Source: UBA964 sp037444685 (lineage in GTDB: Bacteria > Pseudomonadota > Gammaproteobacteria > Steroidobacterales > Steroidobacteraceae). Taken from it: a stretch of DNA of 64,000 bases. A program made the translations under genes and the position numbers. Positions 35,433 to 44,856 of this stretch are shown here, one piece after another. The DNA lies in NCBI GenBank assembly GCA_037444685.1, contig JBBILX010000001.1, forward strand, positions 496,001 to 560,000. The letters are read 5' to 3'. Each line of letters opens with the position of its first letter. Positions within the stretch are counted from its first letter, which is position 1. Under the pieces are notes generated by a model that saw nothing but the letters and a program-made list of their open reading frames with translations, was not told the DNA's origin and made no database searches.

Positions 35433-36458
35433 CTAGGGCTTCTCGAACAGTTCGAGCAGCGCGCGGGCCGCCACCGAGGGCGCGATCCGCGCTGCGGCGA
35501 TGTCGCGCTCGATCGCCGGCAGTGCCGCACGGACGGCCGGATGCGCACGGAAGTCCTGCAGCAGCCGTCCGCGGATGATGTCCCACAGCCAGGCCTCGGC
35601 CTGACGGCGACGCCGCGCGGCGAACTCGCCGCTGGCACGACGCGCGTCGGCGATGGCGCAGACGCCATTCCAGACGTCGGCGAGACCCTGGCCAGTCAGT
35701 GCGCTGGCCTGCAGCACGCGCGCCCCGTCGCGGTCACCGAACAGACGCAGGGCCCCGGCGATCTGGCTCGCAGCGCGCGCAGCCGCCGCCGCGTCGAGAT
35801 CGAGCTTGTTGACGACCACGACGTCGGCGAGCTCCATGATGCCCCGCTTCAGCGCCTGCAGATCGTCGCCGGCGTTGGGCAGCTGCAGCAGCACGAAGCA
35901 GTCGGTCATGCCGGCCACGGCCGTCTCGGACTGTCCGACGCCGACCGTTTCGACCAGAACCACGTCGAAGCCCGCCGCCTCGCAGACGAGCATGGCCTCG
36001 CGTGTCTTCTCGGCCACGCCACCAAGCGTGCCTGCACTCGGGCTCGGCCGAATGAAGGCCGCCTCCTCGGCGGCGAGCCTCTCCATGCGAGTCTTGTCGC
36101 CAAGGATCGACCCGCCAGACAGAGCCGACGACGGATCGATCGCCAGCACCGCCACCCGGTGCCCGGCCCGGATCACGTGCAATCCGAGCGCTTCGATGAA
36201 CGTCGACTTGCCGACACCCGGCACGCCCGAGATGCCCACGCGCAGCGCCGCGCCGGTCTTCGGCAGCAGCGCGTTGAGCAACTGATCGGCGCGAGCGCGA
36301 TCTTCCGGCAGCGTCGACTCGAGCAGCGTGATCGCCTTGGCCATCGCGCGACGCTCGCGCGCCAGCACACCTGCGGCGAGGACCTCCGGTTCCGTCGTGC
36401 CGGTCGCAGCGACGACGGTACCCGGCGCCCCGACCGCGTTCGTCGCGGGCTCGTTCAA
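35433..36458 (-). CDS. meaB: Methylmalonyl-CoA mutase-associated GTPase MeaB
   Basis: A 341-residue G3E-family GTPase that chaperones cobalamin loading and protection of methylmalonyl-CoA mutase. The P-loop is GISGVPGVGKSTFIEALG (about residues 78-95), with the switch region LVETVGVGQSETAVAGMTD and the guanine motif VVNKLDLDAA. Its start overlaps the mutase stop by four bases, which indicates tight coupling. Confidence 0.96.
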   Translation of the reverse strand: MNEPATNAVGAPGTVVAATGTTEPEVLAAGVLARERRAMAKAITLLESTLPEDRARADQLLNALLPKTGAALRVGISGVPGVGKSTFIEALGLHVIRAGHRVAVLAIDPSSALSGGSILGDKTRMERLAAEEAAFIRPSPSAGTLGGVAEKTREAMLVCEAAGFDVVLVETVGVGQSETAVAGMTDCFVLLQLPNAGDDLQALKRGIMELADVVVVNKLDLDAAAAARAASQIAGALRLFGDRDGARVLQASALTGQGLADVWNGVCAIADARRASGEFAARRRRQAEAWLWDIIRGRLLQDFRAHPAVRAALPAIERDIAAARIAPSVAARALLELFEKP

Positions 36459-38599
36459 GCGCGCTCCACCGCGCGCCGGATTTGCGCGAGCACGCCGGCG
36501 GCGCTCTCGACGATGGGCGTGCCCGGCCCGTAGATCCCCCTGACCCCCGCCTGCTCGAGAAACGGGTAATCCTGCTGCGGAATCACGCCACCCACGAAGA
36601 CGATGATGTCATCGGCACCCTGGGCGCGCAGTGCCTCGATGATGGCCGGCACCAGCGTCTTGTGACCCGCCGCGAGCGTGCTGACACCTACGGCGTGCAC
36701 ATCATTCTCGATGGCCTGGCGTGCGCACTCCTCTGCGGTCTGGAACAGCGGCCCGATGTCCACGTCGAAGCCGAGATCCGCAAAGGCGGTCGCCACGACC
36801 TTGGCTCCGCGATCGTGACCGTCCTGTCCGAGCTTGGCGATCAGCACGCGCGGACGACGACCGTGCCGCTGCGCGAAGGCGACGATCTCGGCCTTGAGCC
36901 TGTCCCAGTCCGGGCCGCTCTGATAGGCAGCGGAATAGACGCCCGTCACTTTCCGAGTCTCCGCACGGTGGCGCCCCCAGACCTTCTCGAGCGCGTCGCT
37001 GCATTCGCCAACGGAGGCGCGCGCGCGCACCGCCACGATGGTCTTCTCGAGAAGATTGCCCTGCCCGCTCTGCGCGCAGGCCGTCAGTTCCGCGAGCGCG
37101 TCGCGGACCGCCGCCTCGTCTCGTGTCGCGCGCACGCGTCGCAGACGCTCGATCTGCTGCCGACGCACGGCTTCGTTGTCGACCTCGAGGATCTCGATCG
37201 GCGGCTCTTCGGGGGGCCGGAACTTGTTGACACCGACGATGACGTCGCGCCCCGAGTCGATGCGCGCCTGTTTCTCCGCGGCGCTCGCCTCGATCTTGAG
37301 CTTGGCCCAGCCACTCTGCACGGCAGCGGTCATGCCGCCCTGCGCATCGACTTCCTCAATGATCTTCCAGGCCGCATCGGCCATCTGCTGCGTCAACGAT
37401 TCCATCATGTAGCTGCCGGCCCAGGGGTCGATCACGCTGGTGATGTGGGTCTCTTCCTGGATGATGAGCTGCGTGTTGCGCGCGATGCGGGCGCTGAACT
37501 CGGTCGGTAGCGCGATGGCCTCGTCGAGCGCATTCGTGTGCAGGCTCTGCGTGCCGCCGAACACCGCGGCCATCGCCTCGATGGTCGTACGGATGACGTT
37601 GTTGTATGGATCCTGTGCCGTGAGGCTCCAGCCCGACGTCTGGCAATGGGTCCGCAGCATCAGGCTCTTGGGATTCTTCGCGCCGAAGCCCTGCATGATC
37701 CGGCACCAGAGCAGCCGCGCGGCGCGCATCTTGGCGATCTCGAGATAGAAGTTCATGCCGATCGCCCAGAAGAAGCTCAGGCGCCCGGCGAACTCGTCGA
37801 CATCGAGACCCTTGGCAATGGCGGTCTTCACGTATTCCTTGCCGTCGGCCAGCGTGAAGGCGAGTTCGAGCGCCTGGTTCGCGCCGGCTTCCTGCATGTG
37901 GTAGCCGGAGATCGAGATCGCGTTGAACCTCGGCATGTGCCGCGCCGCGTACTCGATGACGTCCCCGACGATCCGCATCGATGGCGCAGGCGGATAGATG
38001 TAGGTGTTGCGGACCATGAACTCCTTGAGGATGTCGTTCTGGATGGTCCCGGACAGCTTGTCCTGCACAACGCCCTGCTCCTCGGCAGCGACGATGTAGC
38101 CCGCGAGGATTGGCAACACCGCGCCGTTCATGGTCATCGAGACCGAGACCTTGTCGAGCGGGATGCCGCTGAACAGGATCTTCATGTCCTCGACCGTGTC
38201 GATCGCCACCCCGGTCTTGCCGACATCACCGGCCACGCGCGGGTGATCGCTGTCGTAGCCGCGGTGCGTCGGCAGATCGAACGCGACACTGATCCCCTGG
38301 CCACCGGCCGCGAGCGACTTTCGATAGAAGTCGTTTGAGGCCTCGGCGGTCGAAAAGCCGGCGTACTGTCGGATCGTCCAGGGCCGGACGGCATACATCG
38401 TCGCCTGCGGGCCACGCACGAACGGCGCGAACCCCGGCAGGGTGTCGGTATACGGGAGGCCGGCCAGATCCGCAGCCGTGTAGAGCGGCTTGACGACGAG
38501 GCCCTCCGGCGTGCGCCAGTTCAGCGCCTCGAGGTCACCTCCGGGCGCAGACTTCGCGGCCGCCTTGCGCCAGGCAGCCAGATCTTCAGGGCTCGCCAT
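36455..38599 (-). CDS. scpA: Methylmalonyl-CoA mutase
   Basis: A 714-residue adenosylcobalamin enzyme interconverting methylmalonyl-CoA and succinyl-CoA; the length equals that of E. coli ScpA. The TIM-barrel contains YAVRPWTIRQYAGFSTAEAS, the Mcm-type variant rather than the ethylmalonyl-CoA mutase type. The C-terminal B12-binding domain has the histidine ligand in KLGQDGHDRGAKVVATAF. Start placed at the ATG at 38599; the frame continues 23 residues upstream without resemblance to the family. The gene heads an operon running to the VOC gene. Confidence 0.97.
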   Translation of the reverse strand: MASPEDLAAWRKAAAKSAPGGDLEALNWRTPEGLVVKPLYTAADLAGLPYTDTLPGFAPFVRGPQATMYAVRPWTIRQYAGFSTAEASNDFYRKSLAAGGQGISVAFDLPTHRGYDSDHPRVAGDVGKTGVAIDTVEDMKILFSGIPLDKVSVSMTMNGAVLPILAGYIVAAEEQGVVQDKLSGTIQNDILKEFMVRNTYIYPPAPSMRIVGDVIEYAARHMPRFNAISISGYHMQEAGANQALELAFTLADGKEYVKTAIAKGLDVDEFAGRLSFFWAIGMNFYLEIAKMRAARLLWCRIMQGFGAKNPKSLMLRTHCQTSGWSLTAQDPYNNVIRTTIEAMAAVFGGTQSLHTNALDEAIALPTEFSARIARNTQLIIQEETHITSVIDPWAGSYMMESLTQQMADAAWKIIEEVDAQGGMTAAVQSGWAKLKIEASAAEKQARIDSGRDVIVGVNKFRPPEEPPIEILEVDNEAVRRQQIERLRRVRATRDEAAVRDALAELTACAQSGQGNLLEKTIVAVRARASVGECSDALEKVWGRHRAETRKVTGVYSAAYQSGPDWDRLKAEIVAFAQRHGRRPRVLIAKLGQDGHDRGAKVVATAFADLGFDVDIGPLFQTAEECARQAIENDVHAVGVSTLAAGHKTLVPAIIEALRAQGADDIIVFVGGVIPQQDYPFLEQAGVRGIYGPGTPIVESAAGVLAQIRRAVERA

Positions 38600-38763
38600 C
38601 TTTAGTCTTCTAAGTCCTTGTTTTGACGAATTTCTGACCGGACGCCGACTGCGGCGAATCCGCCACAACCGGTGACCCCCGCGCAGTACAAGGCATCAAG
38701 CGCGAATGGTCAAGCGAGGCAGATCGCTTGACCGCGGTGGCGCGCGCGCGCAGCGTCGTGGCC

Positions 38764-40605
38764 ATGCACCGCGCCAGACTGCCACGCGGGGCGCTCGCCG
38801 CGCTGCTGATCCTGCCCTCGTTGGCCGCGGCTGGCACACCTGGCGCGCGTGTCGAAACCCCTGCACCCGGCGCCGTCATCCGGGACTGTCCGCAGTGCCC
38901 GGAACTTGTCGTGCTGCCCGCCGGCCGGTTGCGTCTCGGCACTGACCGGGACATCCAGGTCCCGACCGAGGTGCCGGCCGAACTCGAGCCCGTTGAAGTG
39001 CGAATCGACCGGCCGTTCGCGATCGGCCGCTTCGAGGTCACACGCGCCCAGTATGCCGCCTTCGCGCGCGAGACTGGCCGGCACGATCAGCCCGTCCGCT
39101 GCCGCACCTGGGTGGAAACACGGCAGGGCTTCGCCGACCTCGAGATTCCTTGGCATGCGCCAAACGTCCCCGCCGCCAAGCGTGACGATCACCCGGCCAC
39201 CTGCATCGACTGGCACGACGCACGTGCCTATGTCGAGTGGCTCAGCGCCGAGACCGGACAGCGCTATCGCCTGCCAAGCGAAGTCGAATGGGAGTACGCG
39301 GCCAAGGCAGGCAGCGTCACGCTGCGCCCCTGGGGCAACGACCCCGCCCGCGGCTGTCGTTTCGCCAACGCACATGATCGCGCGACGGCGCGGCGCTATC
39401 CTCTGGCCTGGACGGTCATCGACTGCGACGACGGTTTCGCTGACATCGCACCGGTCGGCCGTCTCGCGCCGAATGCCTTCGGGCTCCACGACATGCTCGG
39501 AAATGTCTGGGAGTGGGCCGAAGACTGCTCGAGCACGAGCTACACCGGCCGGCCGCTCGACCAGCGGGCATGGGTCTGGGCAGGTGGCTGCGCGCGGCGC
39601 GTGCAGCGCGGCGGCGGCTGGATCACCGGCCCCGAACGCACCCGCAGCGGTTTTCACGGCGATGGCGAGGCCGGCGATCGCGCCGACTTCGCGGGGCTGC
39701 GCGTCGTGCGCGAAGTCGTGGCCTTGCCCGCGACGAATTCAACGTCTGCCTCACACCCGCTGGCCGCCTCGCCGGCCAGCGCGCTGCCCGAGTCGTGCGC
39801 GGACTGCCCCGATCTCGTCGAGATCGGACCGGGCTCGTTCGAGCTCGGCACTCCGGCCGACGCCCACGAGCACAGCCTCGCGACGGGCGAGACGCCGCCG
39901 TTGCGCGTGACGATACGACGCCGTTTCGCGCTCGGCCGCTTCGAAGTCACTCAGGCGCAGTTCGCACGCTTCGTCGCCGACTCCGGCCACCGGCCCACCC
40001 ATGCCTGCAGCCTGGACCCCGCGCGCCCGCCAGCTGCCCCCGTGGTCTGCGTGTCGCGTCGCGACGCCGAGGCCTATCTCGATTGGCTGCGCCAGCGCAC
40101 CGGCCTCGCATTCCGGCTGCCGAGCGAGTCGGAGTGGGAATACGCGACCCGCGCCGGCAGCAGCGGCGCGCGCTTCTGGAGTGCCCGCGATTCGCATGAA
40201 GGCGTTTCGATCTCGCGCGCATGCGATTTCGCGAATGTCTACGATGTCGCGGCTCGCGGTCTCGCCCTGCCCGTCCCGCATGCGCGCTGCACCGACCACT
40301 ACGCCGCGCTCGCGCCGGTCGGTTCCTTCGCACCGAATCCGTGGGGGCTGCACGACGTGATCGGCAATGCGCGCGAGCTCGTCGGCGACTGCTACACGGC
40401 CTCGTACAAGGGACGGCCGCCCGACGAGCGCGCCTGGACCTGGCCCGACTGCCCGATGCAGGTCGTCCGCGGCGGCTCGTTCCTCTCGCGGCCGCTCGCG
40501 GCCCGGAGTGCGGCGCGCGACCACGTCGGCACCGACGCAGCGCCGGCGGCGCTGCGCGACGTCGGCTTCCGCGTCGCACTCGACCTCCTGCCGCCGTCGC
40601 AGTGA
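38764..40605 (+). CDS. Tandem SUMF1/FGE-fold protein
   Basis: A 613-residue exported protein made of two formylglycine-generating-enzyme-like (SUMF1) domains in tandem. A signal peptide covers about residues 1-23. The repeats start at about residues 41 and 345, each with a CxxCP opening (DCPQCPELVVLPAGRLRLGT and SCADCPDLVEIGPGSFELGT), then IGRFEVTRAQYAAF or LGRFEVTQAQFARF, and RLPSEVEWEYA or RLPSESEWEYA. The active-site cysteines expected in the RGGS region of true FGE are missing in both copies. Function unknown. The gene is divergent from scpA. Confidence 0.85.
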   Translation: MHRARLPRGALAALLILPSLAAAGTPGARVETPAPGAVIRDCPQCPELVVLPAGRLRLGTDRDIQVPTEVPAELEPVEVRIDRPFAIGRFEVTRAQYAAFARETGRHDQPVRCRTWVETRQGFADLEIPWHAPNVPAAKRDDHPATCIDWHDARAYVEWLSAETGQRYRLPSEVEWEYAAKAGSVTLRPWGNDPARGCRFANAHDRATARRYPLAWTVIDCDDGFADIAPVGRLAPNAFGLHDMLGNVWEWAEDCSSTSYTGRPLDQRAWVWAGGCARRVQRGGGWITGPERTRSGFHGDGEAGDRADFAGLRVVREVVALPATNSTSASHPLAASPASALPESCADCPDLVEIGPGSFELGTPADAHEHSLATGETPPLRVTIRRRFALGRFEVTQAQFARFVADSGHRPTHACSLDPARPPAAPVVCVSRRDAEAYLDWLRQRTGLAFRLPSESEWEYATRAGSSGARFWSARDSHEGVSISRACDFANVYDVAARGLALPVPHARCTDHYAALAPVGSFAPNPWGLHDVIGNARELVGDCYTASYKGRPPDERAWTWPDCPMQVVRGGSFLSRPLAARSAARDHVGTDAAPAALRDVGFRVALDLLPPSQ

Positions 40606-40639
40606 AGGGCTGCGCCCGCGCCGCCCTTGCGGAGCTTCC

Positions 40640-42757
40640 TCAGAGCCGCAACGGCAGGCTGCGCAGGCGCCGACCCGTCGCGGCGTACAGCGCGTTGGCC
40701 ACGGCTGGCGCGATGATCGGCGTCGCCGGCTCGCCGCAGCCACTCGGCGGCTCCGCGCTCGGCACGATCTCGACCTCAATCGCCGGCATCTCGTCGATGC
40801 GCAGGGCCGGATAGTCGTGGTAGTTCGACTGTTCGACGCGGCCGGCGCGCACCGTGATCTCGCCGTACAGCGCGGCCGTCAGGCCGTACACGATGCCGCT
40901 GTGCATCTGCTGTTCGACGATGGCAGGATTCACTGCAATCCCGCAATCGACGGCGCACCAGACGGACCGGACGCGTGGCCTGCCTTGCTCGACCGAGACC
41001 TCCGCGACCTCTGCGACGTAGCTGCCATAGCTCTCCATGCAGGCGATGCCGAGACCGCTCCCCAGCGGCATGGTCCGGCCCCAGCCAGCGCGTCGCGCGG
41101 CCCGCTCCAGCACCGCACGCATGCGCGGCTCTGCGTCGAGCAGCGACAGCCGGAACGCCAGCGGGTCACGTCCTGCGGCGTGCGCCATTTCGTCGATGAA
41201 GCACTCCAGCGTGAACCCGGTGTGCGAGTGCCCGACCGAGCGCCAGAAACCGACCGGCACGCCGAGATCGACTTCGTGGTAGTCGACCCACAGGCTCGGC
41301 AAGGCATAACGCATGTCGCTGCTGCCTTGGGTCATCAGGAAATCGGCGGCGTCGACGAGGGTCTGCGGGCTGCGGCGGCGGGCGATCGACGGAGCAGCGA
41401 TCCGGTGCGTCAGTTGAAGCGGTGTGCCGTCGTCGGCGAGCACCGCCGTCAGCCGCTCGGCCGTCATCGGCCGGTAGAAGTCGAAACGCATGTCGTCCTC
41501 GCGGCTCCAGACGACCTTGACGGGAAAGTCGCACTGCCTCGCGATCTCGACCGCCTCGATGACGTAGTCCCATTCGCCGCGCCGCCCGAACGCACCGCCA
41601 ATCGGCAGCGTGTGCACAAAGACCCGCTCGCGCGGCAGGCCCGTCAGCCTCGCCGCCTGGTCCTGAGCCCGGCTCGGCGCCTGCGTCCCAAGCCAGAGGT
41701 CACAACGATCGCGCCGGACCCACGCGGTGCAGGCCAACGGCTCCATGGCCGAGTGGGCGAGAAACGGCGTTTGGTAGTCGGCCTGCAGCCGTCGTGCGCC
41801 GCGCCGCGCCATCATGCCAGCTGACGGCGCGACGCCCTCCCGGCGCGCCTCGCGCCCGGGGACGTCGAGCGCCGAGCGCAGGCGTGCCCGCATCGCCGCG
41901 GTATCGAGCTGCGCGCGGTCGCGCTCCTGCCACTCGATCCGCAGTGCGTCCCGCCCCCGCCGCACCGCGCACGTGTCGCGGCCCACGACGGCCACCGCGC
42001 CGTCGACGGCCAGTACGCGCTCGACGCCGCGAACCGCGAGCGCTGCGTCGGTGTCGAGGCGTTGCGGCGCGCCGCTGCGCGATGGCGCCCTGGACAGCAT
42101 CGCCACGCGCAGCCCCGGCAGGCGGACGTCATAGCCGAAACGCTCGCTGCCGTCGACCTTGGCCGGCGTGTCGAGGCGCGGTGTCGCGCGACCGATCAGC
42201 GCGAACTGGGCGGGCTCCTTGAGGCGGAAGGTCTGCGGTACCGCCTGCCGCCGCGCGGCGCCCATAAGGTCGGCGTAGTCGAGACGGCGCTTCGTGGCCT
42301 CGTGCCATACCGCGCCCTGATGCGCACGCACGCTCGCAGGGTCGACCTGCCAGCGGGCCGCCGCGGCCTGCTCGAGCATCGTGCGCGCCGCGGCCCCCAT
42401 GCGCCGGAATGACAGCCAGCTGCCGCTGACGCTGCTCGAATAGCCGGTGGTCTGATTGCCGCGCGCGTCGCGGAACTCGAGCGCCGCGGGTGCGAGCCGG
42501 ACCGTCACGCGCATCATTGGCAGCTCGAGCTCCTCGGCGATCAGCATCGGCAGCGCCGTGAGCACACCCTGCCCCATCTCCGACTTGTGCACGAGAACCG
42601 TTGCTCGGCCACTCTCGTCCAGCGACAGCCACGCGTTGACCGCCCAGCCGCCGCTCTTCGGATCGGGGTTGGCTGCGGCGCGTAGTGGCGTGGCGAGGAC
42701 GAGCCAGGCCCCCGATCCCACCGTCGCGCCCGCGAGCAGGAATTCGCGCCGTTGCAT
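40640..42757 (-). CDS. Molybdopterin-binding xanthine dehydrogenase-family subunit (IorB-like), Tat-exported
   Basis: A 705-residue large subunit of the molybdenum hydroxylase family, closest in style to isoquinoline 1-oxidoreductase beta/aldehyde oxidoreductases that act in the periplasm. The N-terminus MQRREFLLAGATVGSGAWLV is a Tat signal. The family region HKSEMGQGVLTALPMLIAEE and the GGAFGRRGEWDYVIEA molybdopterin motif are present. The small 2Fe-2S subunit that normally pairs with it is not next to it. An XdhC-like maturation gene lies 9 kb away at 30296. The substrate is unknown. Confidence 0.85.
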   Translation of the reverse strand: MQRREFLLAGATVGSGAWLVLATPLRAAANPDPKSGGWAVNAWLSLDESGRATVLVHKSEMGQGVLTALPMLIAEELELPMMRVTVRLAPAALEFRDARGNQTTGYSSSVSGSWLSFRRMGAAARTMLEQAAAARWQVDPASVRAHQGAVWHEATKRRLDYADLMGAARRQAVPQTFRLKEPAQFALIGRATPRLDTPAKVDGSERFGYDVRLPGLRVAMLSRAPSRSGAPQRLDTDAALAVRGVERVLAVDGAVAVVGRDTCAVRRGRDALRIEWQERDRAQLDTAAMRARLRSALDVPGREARREGVAPSAGMMARRGARRLQADYQTPFLAHSAMEPLACTAWVRRDRCDLWLGTQAPSRAQDQAARLTGLPRERVFVHTLPIGGAFGRRGEWDYVIEAVEIARQCDFPVKVVWSREDDMRFDFYRPMTAERLTAVLADDGTPLQLTHRIAAPSIARRRSPQTLVDAADFLMTQGSSDMRYALPSLWVDYHEVDLGVPVGFWRSVGHSHTGFTLECFIDEMAHAAGRDPLAFRLSLLDAEPRMRAVLERAARRAGWGRTMPLGSGLGIACMESYGSYVAEVAEVSVEQGRPRVRSVWCAVDCGIAVNPAIVEQQMHSGIVYGLTAALYGEITVRAGRVEQSNYHDYPALRIDEMPAIEVEIVPSAEPPSGCGEPATPIIAPAVANALYAATGRRLRSLPLRL

Positions 42758-42817
42758 GGTCCCACTGTAATCCTCTTCGGGTGGTTGGGACAGATTGAGT
42801 AGACTCGCCCGCCTGCC

Positions 42818-43636
42818 ATGGAACTCAGCGCCACACTGCCGCAGATCGCGGCGATGCTTGCCACCGGGCTGGTCGCTGGCTTTCTCGGCGGCCTGCTCGG
42901 CGTCGGTGGCGGGATCGTGATCGTCCCCGTGCTCGAGTTCGCCCTGCAGTTCGCCGGCGTGCCGAGCGAGCAGCGCATGCACGTGGCCGTCGCGACCTCG
43001 ATGGCCAGCATCATCCCGACCTCGATGTCCTCGGCGCTGGCGCATCAACGCCGGGGCGCGATCGACCGCGACATCGCCCGCGTCTGGGGACCCACGATGC
43101 TCGTCGGAGCGCTGCTCGGCAGCCTGATCGCCATACGCGCGCCGACCTATGTACTGACGACGGTCTTCGGACTCGTCGCACTCGCCGTGGCTGTCAAGAT
43201 GACCCTGCCGCTCGATCACTTGCGCTGGCGCAACTCGGTGCCGAGAGGGCCCAGCGGTGCGTTGCTCGCCGGCGCGATCGGCGCGGTGTCGGCCATCATG
43301 GGCATCGGCAGCGGCACGATCGCGGTGCCGACCATGACACTGCTCGGTGCACCGATCCACCGCGCGGTCGGAACCGCGGCCTTGTTCGGCGCTCTGGTCA
43401 GTATTCCCGGAACGATAGGCTACCTGTTCGCGCGCCCGGAGCCGCCCGTGCCGGGTCTCGCGATCGGGCTCGTGAGCCTGATCGGCGTGGCGCTGATTGC
43501 GCCGGGCTCGCTGCTCGCGGCACCACTCGGCGCACGCGTGGCCCACGCCTTGACGCCGCGGCGGCTGTCGCTCGCATTCGGGTGCTTCCTGCTGCTCGTG
43601 GCCATTCGTATGCTGTACCGGAGTTTCACCGCATGA
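42818..43636 (+). CDS. TauE/SafE family sulfite exporter-like membrane protein
   Basis: A 272-residue polytopic membrane protein with about eight helices. The two TauE/SafE signature regions are GLLGVGGGIVIVPVLEFAL (about residues 24-42) and AIMGIGSGTIAVPTMTLLG (about 158-176). Family members transport sulfite, sulfoacetate or other organic anions. It overlaps the next gene (ATGA), so an organic-acid or sulfonate exporter or importer working with the CoA-transferase is possible but unproven. It is divergent from the molybdenum hydroxylase gene. Confidence 0.88.
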   Translation: MELSATLPQIAAMLATGLVAGFLGGLLGVGGGIVIVPVLEFALQFAGVPSEQRMHVAVATSMASIIPTSMSSALAHQRRGAIDRDIARVWGPTMLVGALLGSLIAIRAPTYVLTTVFGLVALAVAVKMTLPLDHLRWRNSVPRGPSGALLAGAIGAVSAIMGIGSGTIAVPTMTLLGAPIHRAVGTAALFGALVSIPGTIGYLFARPEPPVPGLAIGLVSLIGVALIAPGSLLAAPLGARVAHALTPRRLSLAFGCFLLLVAIRMLYRSFTA

Positions 43637-44856
43637 CTGCACCGATCCTTGCCGGACTGCGCGTGGTCGAAGGCTCTGCCTTCGTCGCCGCACCGCTCGG
43701 CGGCATGACCCTGGCCCAGCTCGGCGCCGAAGTGATCCGCTTCGACCCCGTCACGGGCGGTCTCGACGCGAAGCGCTGGCCGGTGACCGCCGATGGCCGC
43801 AGCCTGTTCTGGGCTGGCATGAACAAGGGCAAGAAGTCGATCGCGATCGACATCGCGCGAGCGGAGGGTCAGGAACTCGCCATAGCGCTGATCACGGCGC
43901 CTGGCGACAACGCAGGGCTGTTCCTGAGCAACTTTCCGCCCCGCGGCTGGCTGTCGTATGAGTCGCTGCGCGCCCGTCGCGCCGACCTGATTCACGTCAA
44001 CGTGCTCGGTGACCGCCACGGCGGCTCGGAGGTCGACTACACCGTCAATCCGCGTGTCGGCATGCCGTTCATCACCGGCCCCGCCGACGACCCGCGGCCG
44101 GTCAACCACGTCATGCCGGCCTGGGATCACATCTGTGGCCAGATGGCCGCGGTCGGTCTGCTCGCGGCCGAGCGGCACCGCCGCCTGACCGGCGAGGGCC
44201 AGTATGTCCGTCTGGCCCTGCTCGACGTCGCGCTCGCCACGCTCGGCCACATGGGTTTCATCGCCGAGGTGCAGATCAACGACGCGGATCGGCCACGCTA
44301 TGGCAACGATCTGTTCGGCGCATTCGGGCGCGATTTCGCGACGCGCGATGGTCGGCGCATCATGATCGTCGCGCTGACCCGCCGGCAGTGGCAGAACCTC
44401 GGCCGCGCCACGGGTCTCGCGGCCGACTTCGATGCGATCGGCCGCCGGCTCAGCCTCGACCTGTCGGACGAGGGCAACCGTTTCCGCGCCCGCGCCGAAC
44501 TCGCCGCGGTCCTCGCTCCGTGGGTAGCGGCCCGCGACGCAGACGAGGTGCTGCGCATTTTTGCCGACGCGGACGTCTGTGCCGGCCCTTACCAGAGCGT
44601 CCGCGAACTCATCGAGAACGACGCCGATGCGGTTCGCGACAACCCGCTGTTCAGCTGGCAGGACCAGCCGGGAATCGGACGCTACCTGATGCCCGGCTCG
44701 CCACTTTTCTTCTCGTCATCGCCGCACGCCGATGCACGACCGGCGCCGGTGCTCGGGGCGCACACGGACGAAATCCTCGCCGAGGTGCTGGGCCTCGACT
44801 CGGCAACGATCGGACGACTCCACGATGCACGGATCGTTGCGGGTCCCACGCCATGA
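43633..44856 (+). CDS. CaiB/BaiF (class III) CoA-transferase, possibly mesaconyl-CoA C1-C4 transferase-like
   Basis: A 407-residue family III CoA-transferase. The N-terminus LAGLRVVEGSAFVAAPLGGM and SLFWAGMNKGKKSIAIDIA are characteristic, and the catalytic aspartate is probably Asp198 in RLALLDVALATLG. It is translationally coupled at both ends: to the TauE-like gene upstream and to a mesaconyl-CoA hydratase-like gene downstream. The latter pairing is known from the 3-hydroxypropionate bicycle of Chloroflexus (mct/mch), which suggests an intramolecular mesaconyl-CoA C1-C4 transfer here. The donor and acceptor cannot be derived from sequence. Confidence 0.83.
   Translation: MTAPILAGLRVVEGSAFVAAPLGGMTLAQLGAEVIRFDPVTGGLDAKRWPVTADGRSLFWAGMNKGKKSIAIDIARAEGQELAIALITAPGDNAGLFLSNFPPRGWLSYESLRARRADLIHVNVLGDRHGGSEVDYTVNPRVGMPFITGPADDPRPVNHVMPAWDHICGQMAAVGLLAAERHRRLTGEGQYVRLALLDVALATLGHMGFIAEVQINDADRPRYGNDLFGAFGRDFATRDGRRIMIVALTRRQWQNLGRATGLAADFDAIGRRLSLDLSDEGNRFRARAELAAVLAPWVAARDADEVLRIFADADVCAGPYQSVRELIENDADAVRDNPLFSWQDQPGIGRYLMPGSPLFFSSSPHADARPAPVLGAHTDEILAEVLGLDSATIGRLHDARIVAGPTP

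Noticed and set aside
36455..38599. Ethylmalonyl-CoA mutase as the identity of the mutase gene
   Set aside because: The RPWTIRQYAGFSTA segment and 714-residue length are those of methylmalonyl-CoA mutase.
40605..40628. Terminator between the convergent SUMF1 and molybdenum hydroxylase genes
   Set aside because: Six-base arms around a 12-base loop without a T-run; too weak to annotate.
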